This document shows positions 11,090-22,312 of a DNA stretch of 64,000 nt, piece by piece. The stretch spans positions 124,001 to 188,000 of the forward strand of contig NW_018344193.1 in NCBI RefSeq assembly GCF_002099425.1. The letters are read 5' to 3'. Within the stretch, counting starts at the first letter, position 1. Each line of letters opens with the position of its first letter. The notes under the pieces were generated by a model that saw nothing but the letters and a program-made list of their open reading frames with translations, made no database searches and was not told the origin of the DNA. The DNA is from Phascolarctos cinereus. Taxonomy: Eukaryota; Chordata; Mammalia; Diprotodontia; Phascolarctidae. A program made the translations under genes and the position numbers.

Positions 11090-11350
11090 GGCAAACTGGC
11101 ACACTTTCCATTGCATCCCACATATAACGTTTTATCACCTATGTCCTAGTCTTTGCACAGGCCGTCCCATATGGCCATAATTCTTTCCCTCCTCCTTTCT
11201 TCCTATTCCTAGCTCCATTCAAGGTTCATTTAAAGGGGTATCTGCAAAATGAAACATTTCCAGTTGTTAACTTCCCACTTAACCCCTACCCAGAAATTAT
11301 TTTGTATATGTTTTCTTTATATTTTGCATTTATTATTTTATCTGTGTATA
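11090..11350 (+). repeat. L2 LINE 3' region, diverged
   Basis: Phrases in L2 order: 'cctagtctttgcacaggccg', 'ccctcctcctttcttcctat', 'ctagctccattcaaggttca', then a T-rich 3' part. Strongly diverged. Confidence 0.55.
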
Positions 11351-11601
11351 ATATACTGTTCCGTTAAGGTTTGTTGCTGAGTCCTGTCTGTATTCAAAAT
11401 CCAGTTACATGGAAGCAGGCATTTTCTAACTTGGAGTTCTGAGATAAGCAGGTATGGCTGAGCTTTGAAGGTGACACAGTGTTGAAGACTGGAGTGAATG
11501 AAATAGGCTTCAATGATTAGAATAACTTTTAGGGTAATGCCTGGGGGAAAAAAGGAAACCAGAATTGTTGTGTAATTATTGAACAAATATAAGTTACTTG
11601 G

Positions 11602-11860
11602 AGGACAGGTAGGTGGTGCAGTGGATAGAGTACTAGACCTGGAGTCAGGAAGACTCATCTTCCTGAGTTCAAATCTGGCCTTAGACAGTTACTAGCTGTG
11701 TTGTGACCTTGGAGAAGTCACTTAACCCTGTTTGCCTCAGTTTCCTCATCAGTAAAATGAGCTGGAGAAGAAAATGGCAAACTACCCTAGTATCTTTGCC
11801 AAGAAAACCCCAAATGGGGTCACAAAAAGTCAGAAACTACTGAAAGTGACTGAACAACAA
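11602..11860 (+). mobile_element. MAR1-like SINE with RTE/BovB-like tail
   Basis: A near-complete copy: 'gtggtgcagtggatagagta', 'ctggagtcaggaagactcat', 'gttcaaatctggcctta', 'cctcagtttcctcatcagta', 'agaaaatggcaaactaccc', 'tatctttgccaagaaaaccc', ending 'actgaacaacaa'. The minus-strand open frame at 11338-11658 overlaps it and is not a gene. Confidence 0.92.
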
Positions 11861-13124
11861 CCTCAACAAAATTCATCTGACTGTATTCTGAACCTAAAGA
11901 ATTAAGGGAAGAGACAGAGGCAAAAAGAAATTTTAGGACTATATAATTATAACTATAATTATAATATAACTGTGTAATTAGAACTAGTTTGTCTGAGACA
12001 TATTTAGTGGGATATTAGTTAAGTACAGTGTAGATCACCTCAGTTTAGTAATGGAAGCATCTACTCAACGCTTTATTCATGAAGGAAATTTTATAGACAG
12101 TTTCTGGGGCAAAAAGAAGACACTGAAAGTTACAATTCCAGAGAAATGATCAACTGAGCACACAGGTTCTCTTCACTCATGTGCTCCTTTGGCAGGTTTC
12201 TACTTTCTCTCACAGATATTAAGTACTCTAGCAGGAGACTGGAACCCAGGTTTATGTGTGGATTACAATGTATTTATTATTGATGCATTTGATTACATCT
12301 ATGAATACCTATGGTTATTTACTTTGGCTCATTCTTAAGTAAAATATAATGTTTAAGATCTAAAAGAATCATTATTGTGAGTGGATATTTGTGTAACTAG
12401 AAAAGCATCATTGGACATTTGAGAACTAGAACAGTGAATACTCCTCAACAAGTTAACTCCTAGGACACTGAGAGAATTTGAGTGTATTCTTGTAGTGGTG
12501 ATTGGTGCTTGGGGGCTTGTACTCAGACCCCACTTCTAAGATCATATTTCTCCCTGGCCTCAGAAACACTATCCCTTATAGTTTCCCTCCAGCCCAAGGA
12601 CCCTATATCTGGCAGTGGCTCGTGAGTGGGCCCAGTGAGGCAAACTGTCTCCCTGTTACAAGAACAAACCGACCTCTGTAGAATTTCTCTTGTGTGAACA
12701 GGCCCATCTTGTACCAGCAGAACTATCAAGTACTGATGCCCACAGTTACCATACACAATCCAGAGGTCAAGCTATCTTGTTTCAGACATGAAAGACCAAA
12801 AACACACCCTTTAGGAAACCTCCCTCCCCCATTTCCAGGAGTGAATGACATAGTTGTATGTTATCACCTAATTAGCATACTTGGCACATAATCCACCACT
12901 TTTCCTAAATAAGCTTTAGCATCATTCCTGTTAGGTTACAAGTTTCCTAAGGAGCTCTGCCCACGCCATCAGTGGTGGTCCTTTTCTGAAAAAGTAGGCC
13001 TAGCAGCACGAGACCAGGCTAGACCAGACCATAGAATGAATAGCTGTCCATAGGGCCTGAGAGAATTGTGAGGTGTCACAAAGTAGGTACATGACCTAAG
13101 CAGATATTTGTATATGTGGTTTTA
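11861..13124. other. Unassigned block, possibly containing a low-copy element
   Basis: No gene is supported. The part from about 12480 to 13080 is more GC-rich than its surroundings, with a 'cctaaataagcttt' phrase that superficially recalls a fossil LTR polyadenylation region. No paired copy or coding remnant was found, so I leave it unclassified. Confidence 0.35.
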
Positions 13125-13260
13125 CTTCAGTAGAATATAAGTTCCTTAAGGGCAGAGGCTATTATTATTGTTATTGTGTCCCTAGTGACTGTCACAGTTA
13201 AGTAGAATATGTATCAGGCGCTCAATGTGTTTTCGCTGAAGTGAGTTGAATTGCAGGTCT
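13125..13260 (+). repeat. L2 LINE 3' end
   Basis: 'gaatataagttccttaaggg', 'cagaggctatt', 'gtgtccctagtgac' and 'tcaggcgctcaatgtg' follow the L2 terminal consensus to its end. Confidence 0.75.
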
Positions 13261-14144
13261 TTGCTTAGACCTTAGACTCTAGCGCCATATAAATTGAATG
13301 GAAAAAATCTCTAGAGATCTGTGAATAGTAGCATTGACCAGCCAATTTCCAGAGCAAGGTACTAGAAATGGGTTGACATAAAGGCACTGATGGAGGAAAA
13401 AAAGGAAATTAGGCAGGAGGCAACAAAGTAGACTCACTAAGTGTCCTGAGCTTTAATAAAATGTGAAACTGTTAAACTTAACTGTTGTCATAATCCTTCT
13501 ACTCTTCCCCTCTTTCCCCACATTCATTGCATATTCTCCTGAAGTGTTTTGTGCTAGTACTTGTTTGAAAAAAAAAAACACCAACACCAATTCAAAAACA
13601 AAAACTGAAAGGGTTTGCATGTGATTATGGAGGATCAAGGGAATGGTTGGGGTAGTGAATATTTGATGGTCTTCTCCCTCCCACAGTGCCACTAGAAATG
13701 GTGACAGCTGAAAAGCTGAAGAGAAAAACAGAAAGCTGAGACCTGGGATAGTTGGTTTTAAAAATGGGGTTATGAGTTATGAGACCTGTAACACCTGGAA
13801 TCACACATGGTTCCACCAAAATTATATTCAAAGTCACAAACAACATATGGTGAACTGAAAAACAAAACTCGTAATTTTTTTATGGAAAACTGTGATGAAT
13901 TGAAACAGTCCTCGAAATAGTAATTTATGTAAGTAAATGGAGGAAATTAATTGTGAAGCATCTTACAAGATGGATTATATACCCAATATTGCTCGCAATT
14001 GTAAAATAGTTACCAAAACCAAGTAAATACTTTCTCATTAAAAAAGATGTTTGTCAGATTCAGGAAAAAAATTGATCTAAAATATTACATTAAAAATTGC
14101 CATTTGATACCATTAATTTACAGTATTAGTTTTCAAATCAATCA
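13261..14144. other. Unassigned AT-rich DNA
   Basis: No gene or confidently named repeat. The part 13850-14110 is strongly AT-rich and looks single-copy. Confidence 0.4.
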
Positions 14145-14245
14145 ATAAGCATTTATTAAATCCTTAGTATGAGCCAAGCACAGTATTAGGTGCTAGAAGT
14201 ACAAAGATGAAACAGTTCCTGCCCTCAAGTAGCCAACATTCTGAG
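14145..14245 (+). repeat. Ancient interspersed repeat, unclassified (type A)
   Basis: 'atcaataagcatttattaaa', 'gagccaagcacagtattagg', 'gttcctgccctcaagtagcc' and 'aacattctgagct' give a clear example of the recurring theme also seen at 1.62, 8.76, 27.5 and 62.5 kb. Confidence 0.65.
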
Positions 14246-14344
14246 CTCTTATTGCCAGTTAATTGCCGATTAAAAAAATGAAAACTTTTGTTTCTGCAAA
14301 GAGGTTGAGAAACTCTGCTCTGGGTTACAGCAACACTTTTAAAG

Positions 14345-14570
14345 GGTGGTTTGGTAGAAAAGTGGATTTTTCTTTAGAATTGAGAGCCCTGGGTCTATTC
14401 TGGCACTTGCTGCGTGACTTTGGGTGAGTAAGAAAACTCCTCTGAGTCTGCTTCCTAGTCTTCATGATAATGATAATTATAAGGAAAATTACATTTTAAA
14501 ATTGGTATTTTAAGATTTGCAAAGCACTTTACAGAAGACATCTGTACCATCTATTTCACAGAGTTGTTGC
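14345..14570 (+). repeat. MIR remnants in opposite orientations
   Basis: 14345-14460 reads as a plus-strand MIR body ('gagagccctgggtctattct', 'tgctgcgtgactttgggtga'). From 14463, 'taatgataattataa' and 'agatttgcaaagcactttac' read as a minus-strand MIR end. Two fragments, or one rearranged copy. Confidence 0.5.
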
Positions 14571-15744
14571 AGGGAAAGTGCCATGTGAAACTCAAAATAT
14601 ATACAAATATGAGTTGTCTTCTATGGGCAGCAACCTTCCTGGGCCTACTCCCCAAACTTTCACTCAAACTCTTAGGCCAGGTTTCAGAGGTTCTAGGGGC
14701 AACATTAAGGGTGGGAGAGTTTTCTATGACTGCTGCTCCCAAGCCCCCCAGCAGTGTGCTTCCTGTTGACTATCACCCAGAATTAATTGGGTTTTAGAAA
14801 GGGTGTTTATGTCTCTTCAGGTACAGCAGGAACAGTTGGTACAAAAACAATCAGAAAGGTCTGGTACACGGTCTCCCACAAATACAAACAGAGCCTGGGG
14901 GAGATACTAGGCACAATCTGAAGGTACAGTGATCATGAAACACATGTAGAGAACATGTGGCCAAAGGGTAAACTCACAACAACTGCTAACTGGAAGTTAT
15001 TTCTTGAATCCATAGCTGGTATTCTTTTCTGGTGCAAGGGGGTCTTCTCCCGAAGTTGCTTCCTCCCTCAGCATATCATCTTTCTTCAACCTTTTTTGTC
15101 TTCAGATAGAAGTTGGTATATCTGTCTTTGCTTCTGGCTTGGTGCAGTTTGTTACTGGTCTGGTCTTTGATTATGTGGTCAATGAGAGGGAGGGTAAAAC
15201 CCGCTCTCAGTTCAGGCCAAATCTCTGTTGTCCCTCATTGCTCTTTTGGCACAGTTGTAAAGAAGCGGGGAGGATCTGCCTGGAAGATTGACAGCTTTGC
15301 TTCTGGACTTGTGTTCTTAGTCAATTACTGTTGCGCCTTCTTGGCCCAACCAAGGAGATTCATACCTCATAAGGGAGTCTTATAGTGTAAACTGTCCCAT
15401 TTACACATTTACAAGTTCATTTTGCTCTTAACTCTGATTACTTACATTCAGTGAAGTGGGTGAGGGAAAGTGAAACACCCCACAATCCCTGCCCCTTCAC
15501 ACAAACATTTTTCTCTAGAGTTACTTACTCAGTTTTCTTTCTCCTCCTATTATTTATCATTAGATCTTTAGTTCTTCAACTTTTCTCCTTTACAGCCTCA
15601 TCATAGCATGGTGGTGAACCAAATCAATTCCCCTCCCCCTTCATGTGACTTCACAAATATAATTTATTAAGAAGCTTTTAAATTTTTGTTTTCTGCATTT
15701 TAGAGTTGGGAACAATATTTGATATGATAATCTGTTTGGTAAGA
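14571..15744. other. Unassigned block of moderate GC
   Basis: About 1.1 kb with no repeat I can name. Short open frames occur in several registers (for example 15113-15385), but none shows a domain, and nothing suggests an exon. It could be low-copy repeat DNA or unique sequence. Confidence 0.4.
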
Positions 15745-15893
15745 TTTTTTTTTTGGAGGCAATTGGGGTTAAGTGACTTGCCCAGGATCACACAGCAAGT
15801 AAGTGTCAAGTCTCTGATCTGAGACAGAATTTGAATTCAGGTCCTCCTGACTCCAGGGCCAGTGCTCTATCCACTGTGCCACTTAGCTGCCCC
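15745..15893 (-). mobile_element. Short poly-A SINE (WSINE1/MAR-like)
   Basis: A poly-T start, then 'ggcaattggggttaagtgac', 'cacacagcaagtaagtgtca', 'ggtcctcctgactccagggc' and 'cactgtgccacttagctgcc'. Minus strand, near full length. Flanking duplication not clear. Confidence 0.9.
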
Positions 15894-16344
15894 TTGATTC
15901 CACTTTCTTAAAGGCCGCAGAAGGCAAGTTCTAATAGCCCTTGCTAATTCAGAAATGCTTCAAATATGGAATTTGTGATAGCTTCTGATTCTGTGAACCC
16001 AGAAGCAGCTTTACTGATTTTCTTAGAGAATCTCCTCGCTAAAGGGTGGATGTCTGGGTAACAGCAAATGAAACTGTCTACTCTTTTCTATGTCATTCTC
16101 TTTCAAGTCAGCCTTTATTATCAGCCCTTTTGCATTTTCTGTACCTGTTTTAAAAACCTAAATGGGTTGTTGCATTCCCTGAATATCTGGACCTGTCTTC
16201 TTATTTAATTCCCCCTTTCCATCCTCATCAGAAGTATTTCTTTCTGAGTATTAAAACTATTTCTCCTTGGAAAGAAAATGTGGTGATCTGCATCAGTGAA
16301 GTACTTGCCCCACTATAAAATAATGGGTCTTTGAACTACTAAAA

Positions 16345-16566
16345 TGATAATGATGATAATAGCATTTATATAACACTTTAAGATTTACAAAGCCTCATAA
16401 CAACCCTGGGAGGTAGGTGCTGTTATTATCCCCATTATACAGCTGAGGAAGGCTGAGTTACATAGAAATTAAGTGACTTTCTCAAGATCACACACTAAAT
16501 ATCTGAGGCCAAATCTGAACTCAGGTTTCCCTCATTTCAGGTTCAGTTCTCTATTCATTTGTCTAC
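16345..16566 (-). repeat. MIR SINE
   Basis: 'gataatagcatttatataac', 'cataacaaccctgggaggta', 'ggtgctgttattatccccat' and 'aagtgactttctcaagatca' give most of a MIR on the complementary strand. Confidence 0.85.
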
Positions 16567-16889
16567 CAATTAAGCATACTTGCTCTTCATGAAATAGTCT
16601 CTGGATGGCTGTGCTCTCTTACTAACTCGCTGATCCTTTGGAAGGTCCATCTGCTCCATTTTAAAGATCCCATCCCTAGTGGAAAGCTCAGATCTATATT
16701 AATCTGATCAAATCCTATCCTCCCCAGATTCCAGGGTTTAATGGATCAATGAGAATTTTCAAATTTATCAAGGAGACAGAATCAAGGTTCCAAACAAGAC
16801 TCTGATCCTTTAACCTTATTCAAATGGCCATTTTTACTCATAATCACCCCATACAAGCGGAATATGACTCCAGAATCTTATTAAAAAAG

Positions 16890-17085
16890 AACAGGATCAT
16901 AGAGCAATAAAAGGAACTTTGGAAGTCATCAGATTCCACCTCCTAATTTTGCAAATGAGAAAAGGGAGATTCTGAAAAGTTAAGAGCCTTGCCTAGGACC
17001 GTTCAGCTAGTGAATATCTGAGGTAGAATCAGAACCCAGATCTTCTAACTCCTATTTTAACACTCTATCCACTTTAGCACAATGC
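16890..17085 (-). repeat. MIR-family SINE, diverged
   Basis: 'gatcatagagcaataaaagg', 'ttgcaaatgagaaaaggga', 'ttgcctaggaccgttcagct' and 'cttctaactcc' match the MIR-type repeat that opens 'catagatttagagctgg' and ends in the tRNA-like part. Confidence 0.65.
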
Positions 17086-17089
17086 ACTG

Positions 17090-19700
17090 GCAAGCAAAAT
17101 ATTAGGTGAAAGAAAGGAGTAGAGTGGAGTTGTATGTTAAAAAGATGCAATTATGCTTGCAAATATGAGAACCAGAAGGAAGAATCATAGCAACATATCA
17201 CAGCAGAGAATATCAGTAGAGGCAGCAATAGAAGGGATATTTTCATAAGAACATGCTATAGACCACCTGGACAGAGAAGAGAAACAAATGAGGAGTTCAG
17301 GAAATAAATCAGGAGCCTGGAACAGAAGCATTATATAGCAGTGATGAATGACTTCAATTTTCGTGACAACCATTGAGTTCTCTTTTTCTGATTCTCTGTT
17401 CCAAGGAGAATAAAGTCTTGACATTCCTTAATTTAAAATTTATCTCTCAAAGGATACAGTAAGTAATGAAGGGAACTTATTCTATTTTTGATCTGCCAAT
17501 AAGGAAAAACTCTATCCTGAGGAGGAAACTGGGGGACCCTTGGGGAGGAAGTGACCATTCAATCTTAAAAATTTGTGGTAGAAGAGAGGAAAACCCAGCA
17601 TGGCCTTACATACATCCTGGATTTGGGGAGAACAGATTTTGAAGAGTTTATAAAGTCATAGGTTGGATCCCACAAAATAAGATTAGAATAATAAAAATAA
17701 GGAGAAATTATCTCAGGAGGGATGGTAAGCCTTCATGGATGAAATTCTGAAGAAACAGTTATGATGAGAAGAAAAAGGGGAAGACTCTTAAAGAGAGTAA
17801 TATGGACAAACCTCTCAACCCACCCAGATTATTTTTTAAAAAAAGAAGAAAGTATAGATTTAAACAAAAGGTGAGTGGAAAACTGTGCCACAACCGTGTA
17901 AGAAGAGGGTTAGGAGTGTTAATTGTGTGAATGGACTAAAGCTGGTCAGACAAGTTAAGAATACAATAAGTTTTTTAAAAAAAACATCTGTTTTGGGAAA
18001 AGGGCAGATTGAAAAAGGCACCCTTACTCAGGTAGCTAGACCAGCGATAATGAATGAGTGATAGAAGATACAGCTGGTTAACTATTTTGCTTCTGTTTTC
18101 TCTTCTAAGAAAAATTATGTTTGGACTGGGAAGGACAGAATAAAAGTAATTGCATGTTACTACCAAATATAAATGGACAGTTAGGAAGAAAGCTGTCTTC
18201 GTTGGTCTCTAGGTCACATGAAACTGGCTACCATTTTACAGGACCGCACCACTATTTTGTATTCAGCCTCTGTTATCTAACCTTTCTTACATCTTATCTC
18301 TAAAAAATTTAAATTGATTGCTGAGTTTTCTCAGCAAACTTCCTCTTTTCCTTGTCATAATTATTTCCTTTTGTGGATTCAGAACTATTTCACTGCTAAG
18401 GCAGGAATTCCCCCTAAGAAGGAATTATAGTAGATTGGATAGTTCTGGTTCTGGATGAATTTGTGTCACCTGGCTGCAATAAAAACTCGATAGTCAGAGG
18501 ATATCTGTGGATGCTCTAAAGTAAGAGAAGGGAAAGGCTCCTCTTATGGACATCCTAGAACACACACTCAGAAACAGGCCCACTCCAAGCTTCATTGGGC
18601 TGGACTGGAATTCTGGCTGAGCATGCCAGGGGGCCACTTGACATAGATGTTAACAAAGCTTTAGTGTAATCTCTTTTGTTATTCTTGTGGAAAAGATGGA
18701 TAGAAATAGAGGCTAGATGATAGTATAATTAGATAAATTCAGAAGAGTCTGAATGACTGTACTCTGGAGAGTAATCAATAATGGTTTAATGTCAACTTGG
18801 ATGAGGTCTCTAGGTCTCTGTTCTTGAAACTATCCAGGTGAACATCTTTATCAATGACTTGTGTAAGTTAATTGAATTTTTATCAGTATTTCAGATGACA
18901 CAACCTTGGGAGTGGATGTTAATACTTTGAATGACAGTTTTGATGGGCTAAAACACTGGGTCAAATCTAATAAAATAAAATTTGATAGGAATAAATCTAA
19001 ATCTTATATTTAGGATAAAGTCAGCTTTACAAATATAGGAAGGAGGAAGTGTGGCTTGACAGTAGTTCATCTGAAAGATTTGGTGATTTTAGTGGCTTCA
19101 AAGTCAAAAGGAATAACAGTATTATATGACAACCAGAAAAGCTAATGGAATCTTAGGTTACATTAAAAGGGGCATAATTTCCAGGACAGCAGGTTGTTAC
19201 CATACTGTACTCTGAGATCACATCTGTAGTGTTGGGTTCAATTCTGGATACCACATTTTTGGGAAGGACATTCAAATACAAGTTGGAGAACATCCAAAGG
19301 ATGACAATCACAATGAGGAAGTGAGGACTCCCTGAGAGATGAGGATCACTTGAAGAAACCATAAATATTTAGCTTGGAGATGAGAAGACTTAAGATGACA
19401 TTGGTTCCTGAAGGGCTGTTGTGTGTAAGAGAGATTAGACCTGTGATTGGCCCAGGGACAGACTTATGAACAATGGGTGGATGTTGCCAAGAGGCAAATT
19501 TAGTTTTAATGGCAGTGAAAAAAAATCCTTAAAATTGGAGCGATTGAAAAGTGGAATAGGCTTCCTCAGGAAAGCATAGGTTGCCCCTTATTGAAGGCTT
19601 CAAGAAAAGGGTGAATGAGCATTTGACAGTTTTATTGTAGTGGGGATTCACAGTGGGAAGAGGTTCCAATTTTGAGGTTATTTGCTTCAGTGATTTCTCT
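17090..19700 (+). mobile_element. CR1/L3-like LINE, long decayed copy
   Basis: Translated pieces on the plus strand look like the CR1/L3 open reading frame 2. Near 17250 the endonuclease-type string 'YYRPPGQREETNEEF' can be read, followed by a 'MNDFNF' segment, the CR1 'GDFN' position. Near 18860-18900 come 'INDLCK' and an 'F(A)DDT'-like reverse-transcriptase remnant. Near 19140-19280 come pieces of the 'KANxILGxIKR' and post-RT region. The end around 19600-19690 keeps the 'ggcttcaagaaaagggtgaa' theme. Many stops make it non-coding. About 400 bp at 18236-18640 do not fit the LINE and may be a separate insertion. This is one of four CR1-like copies in the window. Confidence 0.8.
18236..18640. 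other. Unexplained segment inside the CR1-like LINE
   Basis: CR1-like sequence stops after 'catgaaactggctaccattt' and resumes near 'ttaacaaagctttagtgtaa'. The intervening ~400 bp match neither CR1 nor any repeat I can name. It includes 'ctgcaataaaaactcg', which resembles a polyadenylation signal context. It may be a foreign insertion accompanied by loss of LINE sequence. Confidence 0.4.
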
Positions 19701-19781
19701 TTTACTTGCTGTTTATCTGATTTAACATAGAAAACTGATTCTGTAATAACTCCCATGTTGGTAATTGTTTTCTTTTACCCT

Positions 19782-20026
19782 CAATAATAATAACAATATC
19801 TTTCATAGAACCTTTAAGGTTTATAGATCTTTTGCAAATGCTATTTCATTTGATCCTCAAAACAACCCTTTGAAGCGGGCCTGTAATTATCCATTTATAG
19901 ATGAGGAAATAGAGGTACAGAAACATTAAGTGGTTTGTACAGGGTCATACAACTGAAGCAGGATTTGAACTCAGGACTTCCTGATGTTAAATCTAGCACT
20001 CTATCCACTGCACCTCCTAGCTTTTC
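19782..20026 (-). repeat. MIR SINE
   Basis: 'ctttaaggtttatagatctt', 'atttcatttgatcctcaaaa', 'tatagatgaggaaatagagg' and 'tttgaactcaggacttcctg' give a nearly complete MIR on the complementary strand. Confidence 0.85.
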
Positions 20027-20362
20027 TGCTAAAATATAATCAATTTAATACATCATGATGTGATTTAGTGTTTGTTATGTCCAGCACCTTCCAATTTTAC
20101 TTCTGGAAAAAAGAGTACTCATGATTTTACATACATGAATGCTCATGTAGTCTACAAACTTTGAAGTTCCTTTTATTTCTTTAATCTGATCTGTGCTTTC
20201 TAATGTAGTTTTCACAGTCCTTTCCTGTGCCCACTTTGGCAGTGAAGTCACTGAATAACAAAGGAAAAATAATGACTTAATTTGGAAGGCATTTTTGAGA
20301 GATTATAGTTAGCCCCTTAAGGAGAGTAGAAAAATATGTAATGGGCTCTTAAGGCCACACAA
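20027..20362. other. Unassigned DNA
   Basis: No gene or named repeat seen. Confidence 0.4.
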
Positions 20363-20593
20363 CAAGAATTCTCAATCTTTTTTTGTATCATGGACCCTTT
20401 TGCCAGTTTGGTGAAGCCTATTGATTCCATTTTTAAAATAATATTTTAAAAATTCATAATAGAAGGAAAATGCTAGATTTCAATGAGAGAGTAATGAAAA
20501 TAATGTAATTTTCCCCTATTGAAATTCACAGAACCACTGAAATCTATCCACAGACCTCTGGAGAATCTGTGAGCCCCAGATTAAGAAACTCTG
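20363..20593 (+). mobile_element. hAT-type non-autonomous DNA transposon (family 1)
   Basis: The left end 'caagaattctcaatc' and right end 'gattaagaaactctg' are inverted and resemble the hAT terminal motif 'cagnggttcttaacc'. Inside, 'tcatggacccttttgccagt' and 'ttggtgaagcctattgattc' match two other copies in the window (55.36 and 61.85 kb). Flanking 8-bp duplications are no longer convincing, so it is old. Confidence 0.75.
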
Positions 20594-20799
20594 TCCTAGA
20601 ACATTTGTACTCCAAAGATTCCAAGCAACTATTTGTCCATCTTGGTAGAATCCAATGAGGAAGAGGAGAGAAAGAAAAAAGAGTTGGAGCTTCTATTGGT
20701 AAAATGGTGATTAAGGAAGTATGGAGGGTCACAGTCACCTGAGTCAAGCCTTGAAGGGCAGATAGAATAGAGGAGTTCACCCTTGCTTTGACCATTCCT

Positions 20800-20945
20800 C
20801 CTTCATATTTGTTGTCTTTCTTTATTAGGATGTAAGCTCAAGGGCAGAGACTGTCTTTATTTTTCTCTTTGTCCCCTCAGCTCTTACCATGGAATTTGAC
20901 ACGTAGTAAGAGCTTAATAAACATTTATTTTTGTTCATTAAGCTA
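20800..20945 (+). repeat. L2 LINE 3' end
   Basis: 'aggatgtaagctcaagggca', 'gagactgtctttatttttct', 'ttgacacgtagtaagagctt' and 'aataaacatttatttttgtt' are a good match to the L2 terminus. Confidence 0.85.
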
Positions 20946-21699
20946 GTGATATAAAAGGAAGAAAGGCCTAGGTGCTTGCCTCCCCTGTGCCATTTCTTAA
21001 AAGAAGGCATTGCTCACTATGTTTTCTAGTTTCTTATAATCCTGTCTGTCAAGGTCATATTATGTTCACCAGACATTACAAATGCCTGCTTATTTATGAA
21101 AGTCCTTATATGTGATCTGCTAGGTACTTCTAGTATCTTAGGAATGATATCCTATTCCAGATCTATGGTCACCAGCTAACCCTGAGTGGCATTTTCCTTG
21201 TTTAAGGGATGTGGGCAGTTGTGGATACAGGTTTCTTTAACTGATTCTCTGTCTCATTCCTTTAGCTTATACAATGCAGGACCTGTCAACAAAAATACCT
21301 TCCCTTTTGATCGAGTCCCACAGACCACTGGGGGCCCTCTTCTTCCTAGTCCAATTATCCTGGCAAGGCTGCCTCATTTCCCTTCTATTAAGATTGTCAA
21401 TTTATTAAAGTCTTATTGATAAGAGAAGATGCAGTGGGGTATCAACAGTGGTCAACTTTACCATTGATATCCATGCAGTTGAACCTCTAACATGAGAAAC
21501 ATATACTCAGTTCTCATGACTAACAATTTAAGCATAACCTGAGTATTTGAGGAGAGCAAAGTAACTCCAAAGGCTTGGCAAATCATCATGTGTCAAGCAA
21601 CTATTCTCCTCTTGCCTCATGTACACAGGAGATAAGAATAACCAAATCCTATTGGACATGGGGCTTTTTGGTCCCTTTAACATGGTCCTTTTTGAATGG
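20946..21699. other. Unassigned DNA
   Basis: No gene or named repeat seen. The open frame at 21186-21419 shows no recognisable protein. Confidence 0.4.
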
Positions 21700-21795
21700 T
21701 GCACTGAGTAGAGTGTAATAATCTTGAGGGCAAGAACTATTTCATTTCAAAATGATTGCCAGAACTTAACACAGCATCTGACACTCAATAGAAGC
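21700..21795 (+). repeat. L2 LINE 3' end
   Basis: 'tgtaataatcttgagggcaa', 'gaactatttcattt' and 'gcatctgacactcaatagaa' are the L2 terminus. The neighbouring L1 starts immediately after it. Confidence 0.65.
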
Positions 21796-22312
21796 TTATT
21801 TAATATTTTTCCCATTTTTAAAATTTAGTATTTTATTTTCCCCCAGTTACATGTAAAACAATTTTTAGCATTTGTTTTTTAAAACTTTGAGTTCCAAATT
21901 CTCCCTCCCCAATCTCCCCCCTCATTGAGAAGACAAGCAATTCTATATAGGTTATACATGTGTAGTCATCTAAAACACATCTGTAATAGTCACGTTGTGA
22001 AAGAAAACATAGATAAAAAACCTCAAGACAAATAAGGTAAAAAAAAAAGTATGCCTCAATTGTATTCAGACACCATTAGTTCTTTCTCTGGGGATGGATA
22101 GCATTTTTCATTATGAGTCTGTCAGAGTTGTCTTGGATCATGGTATTGCTGAGAATAGCTAAGTCATTCACAGCTGATCATCTTACAATATTGCTGTTAC
22201 TTTGTACACAGTACATTCACTTTGCATCAGCCCATGCATGTCTTTCAAGGTTTTTCTGAGAGCATTCTGCTCATCATTTCTTATAGTACAATCAATAGTA
22301 TTCCATCATATT
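21796..22312 (-). mobile_element. LINE-1 3' fragment (marsupial type)
   Basis: The minus-strand L1 3' region begins with 'ttttattttcccccagttac', 'gagttccaaattctccctcc' and 'ttgtgaaagaaaacatagat'. It then runs into the end of ORF2 ('tcatttcttatagtacaatc', 'agtattccatcat'). 5'-truncated, as most L1 insertions are. Related copies lie at 44.3, 46.5 and 57.2 kb. Confidence 0.85.

Noticed and set aside
12480-13080. Fossil endogenous retrovirus LTR
   Set aside because: Only a loose polyadenylation-like phrase; no paired copy, primer-binding region or coding remnant was found, so no viral element is claimed anywhere in the window.
15113-15385. 90-residue frame with a hydrophobic start
   Set aside because: No recognisable family, no splice or promoter context; an equally long frame is expected by chance in a GC-richer block.
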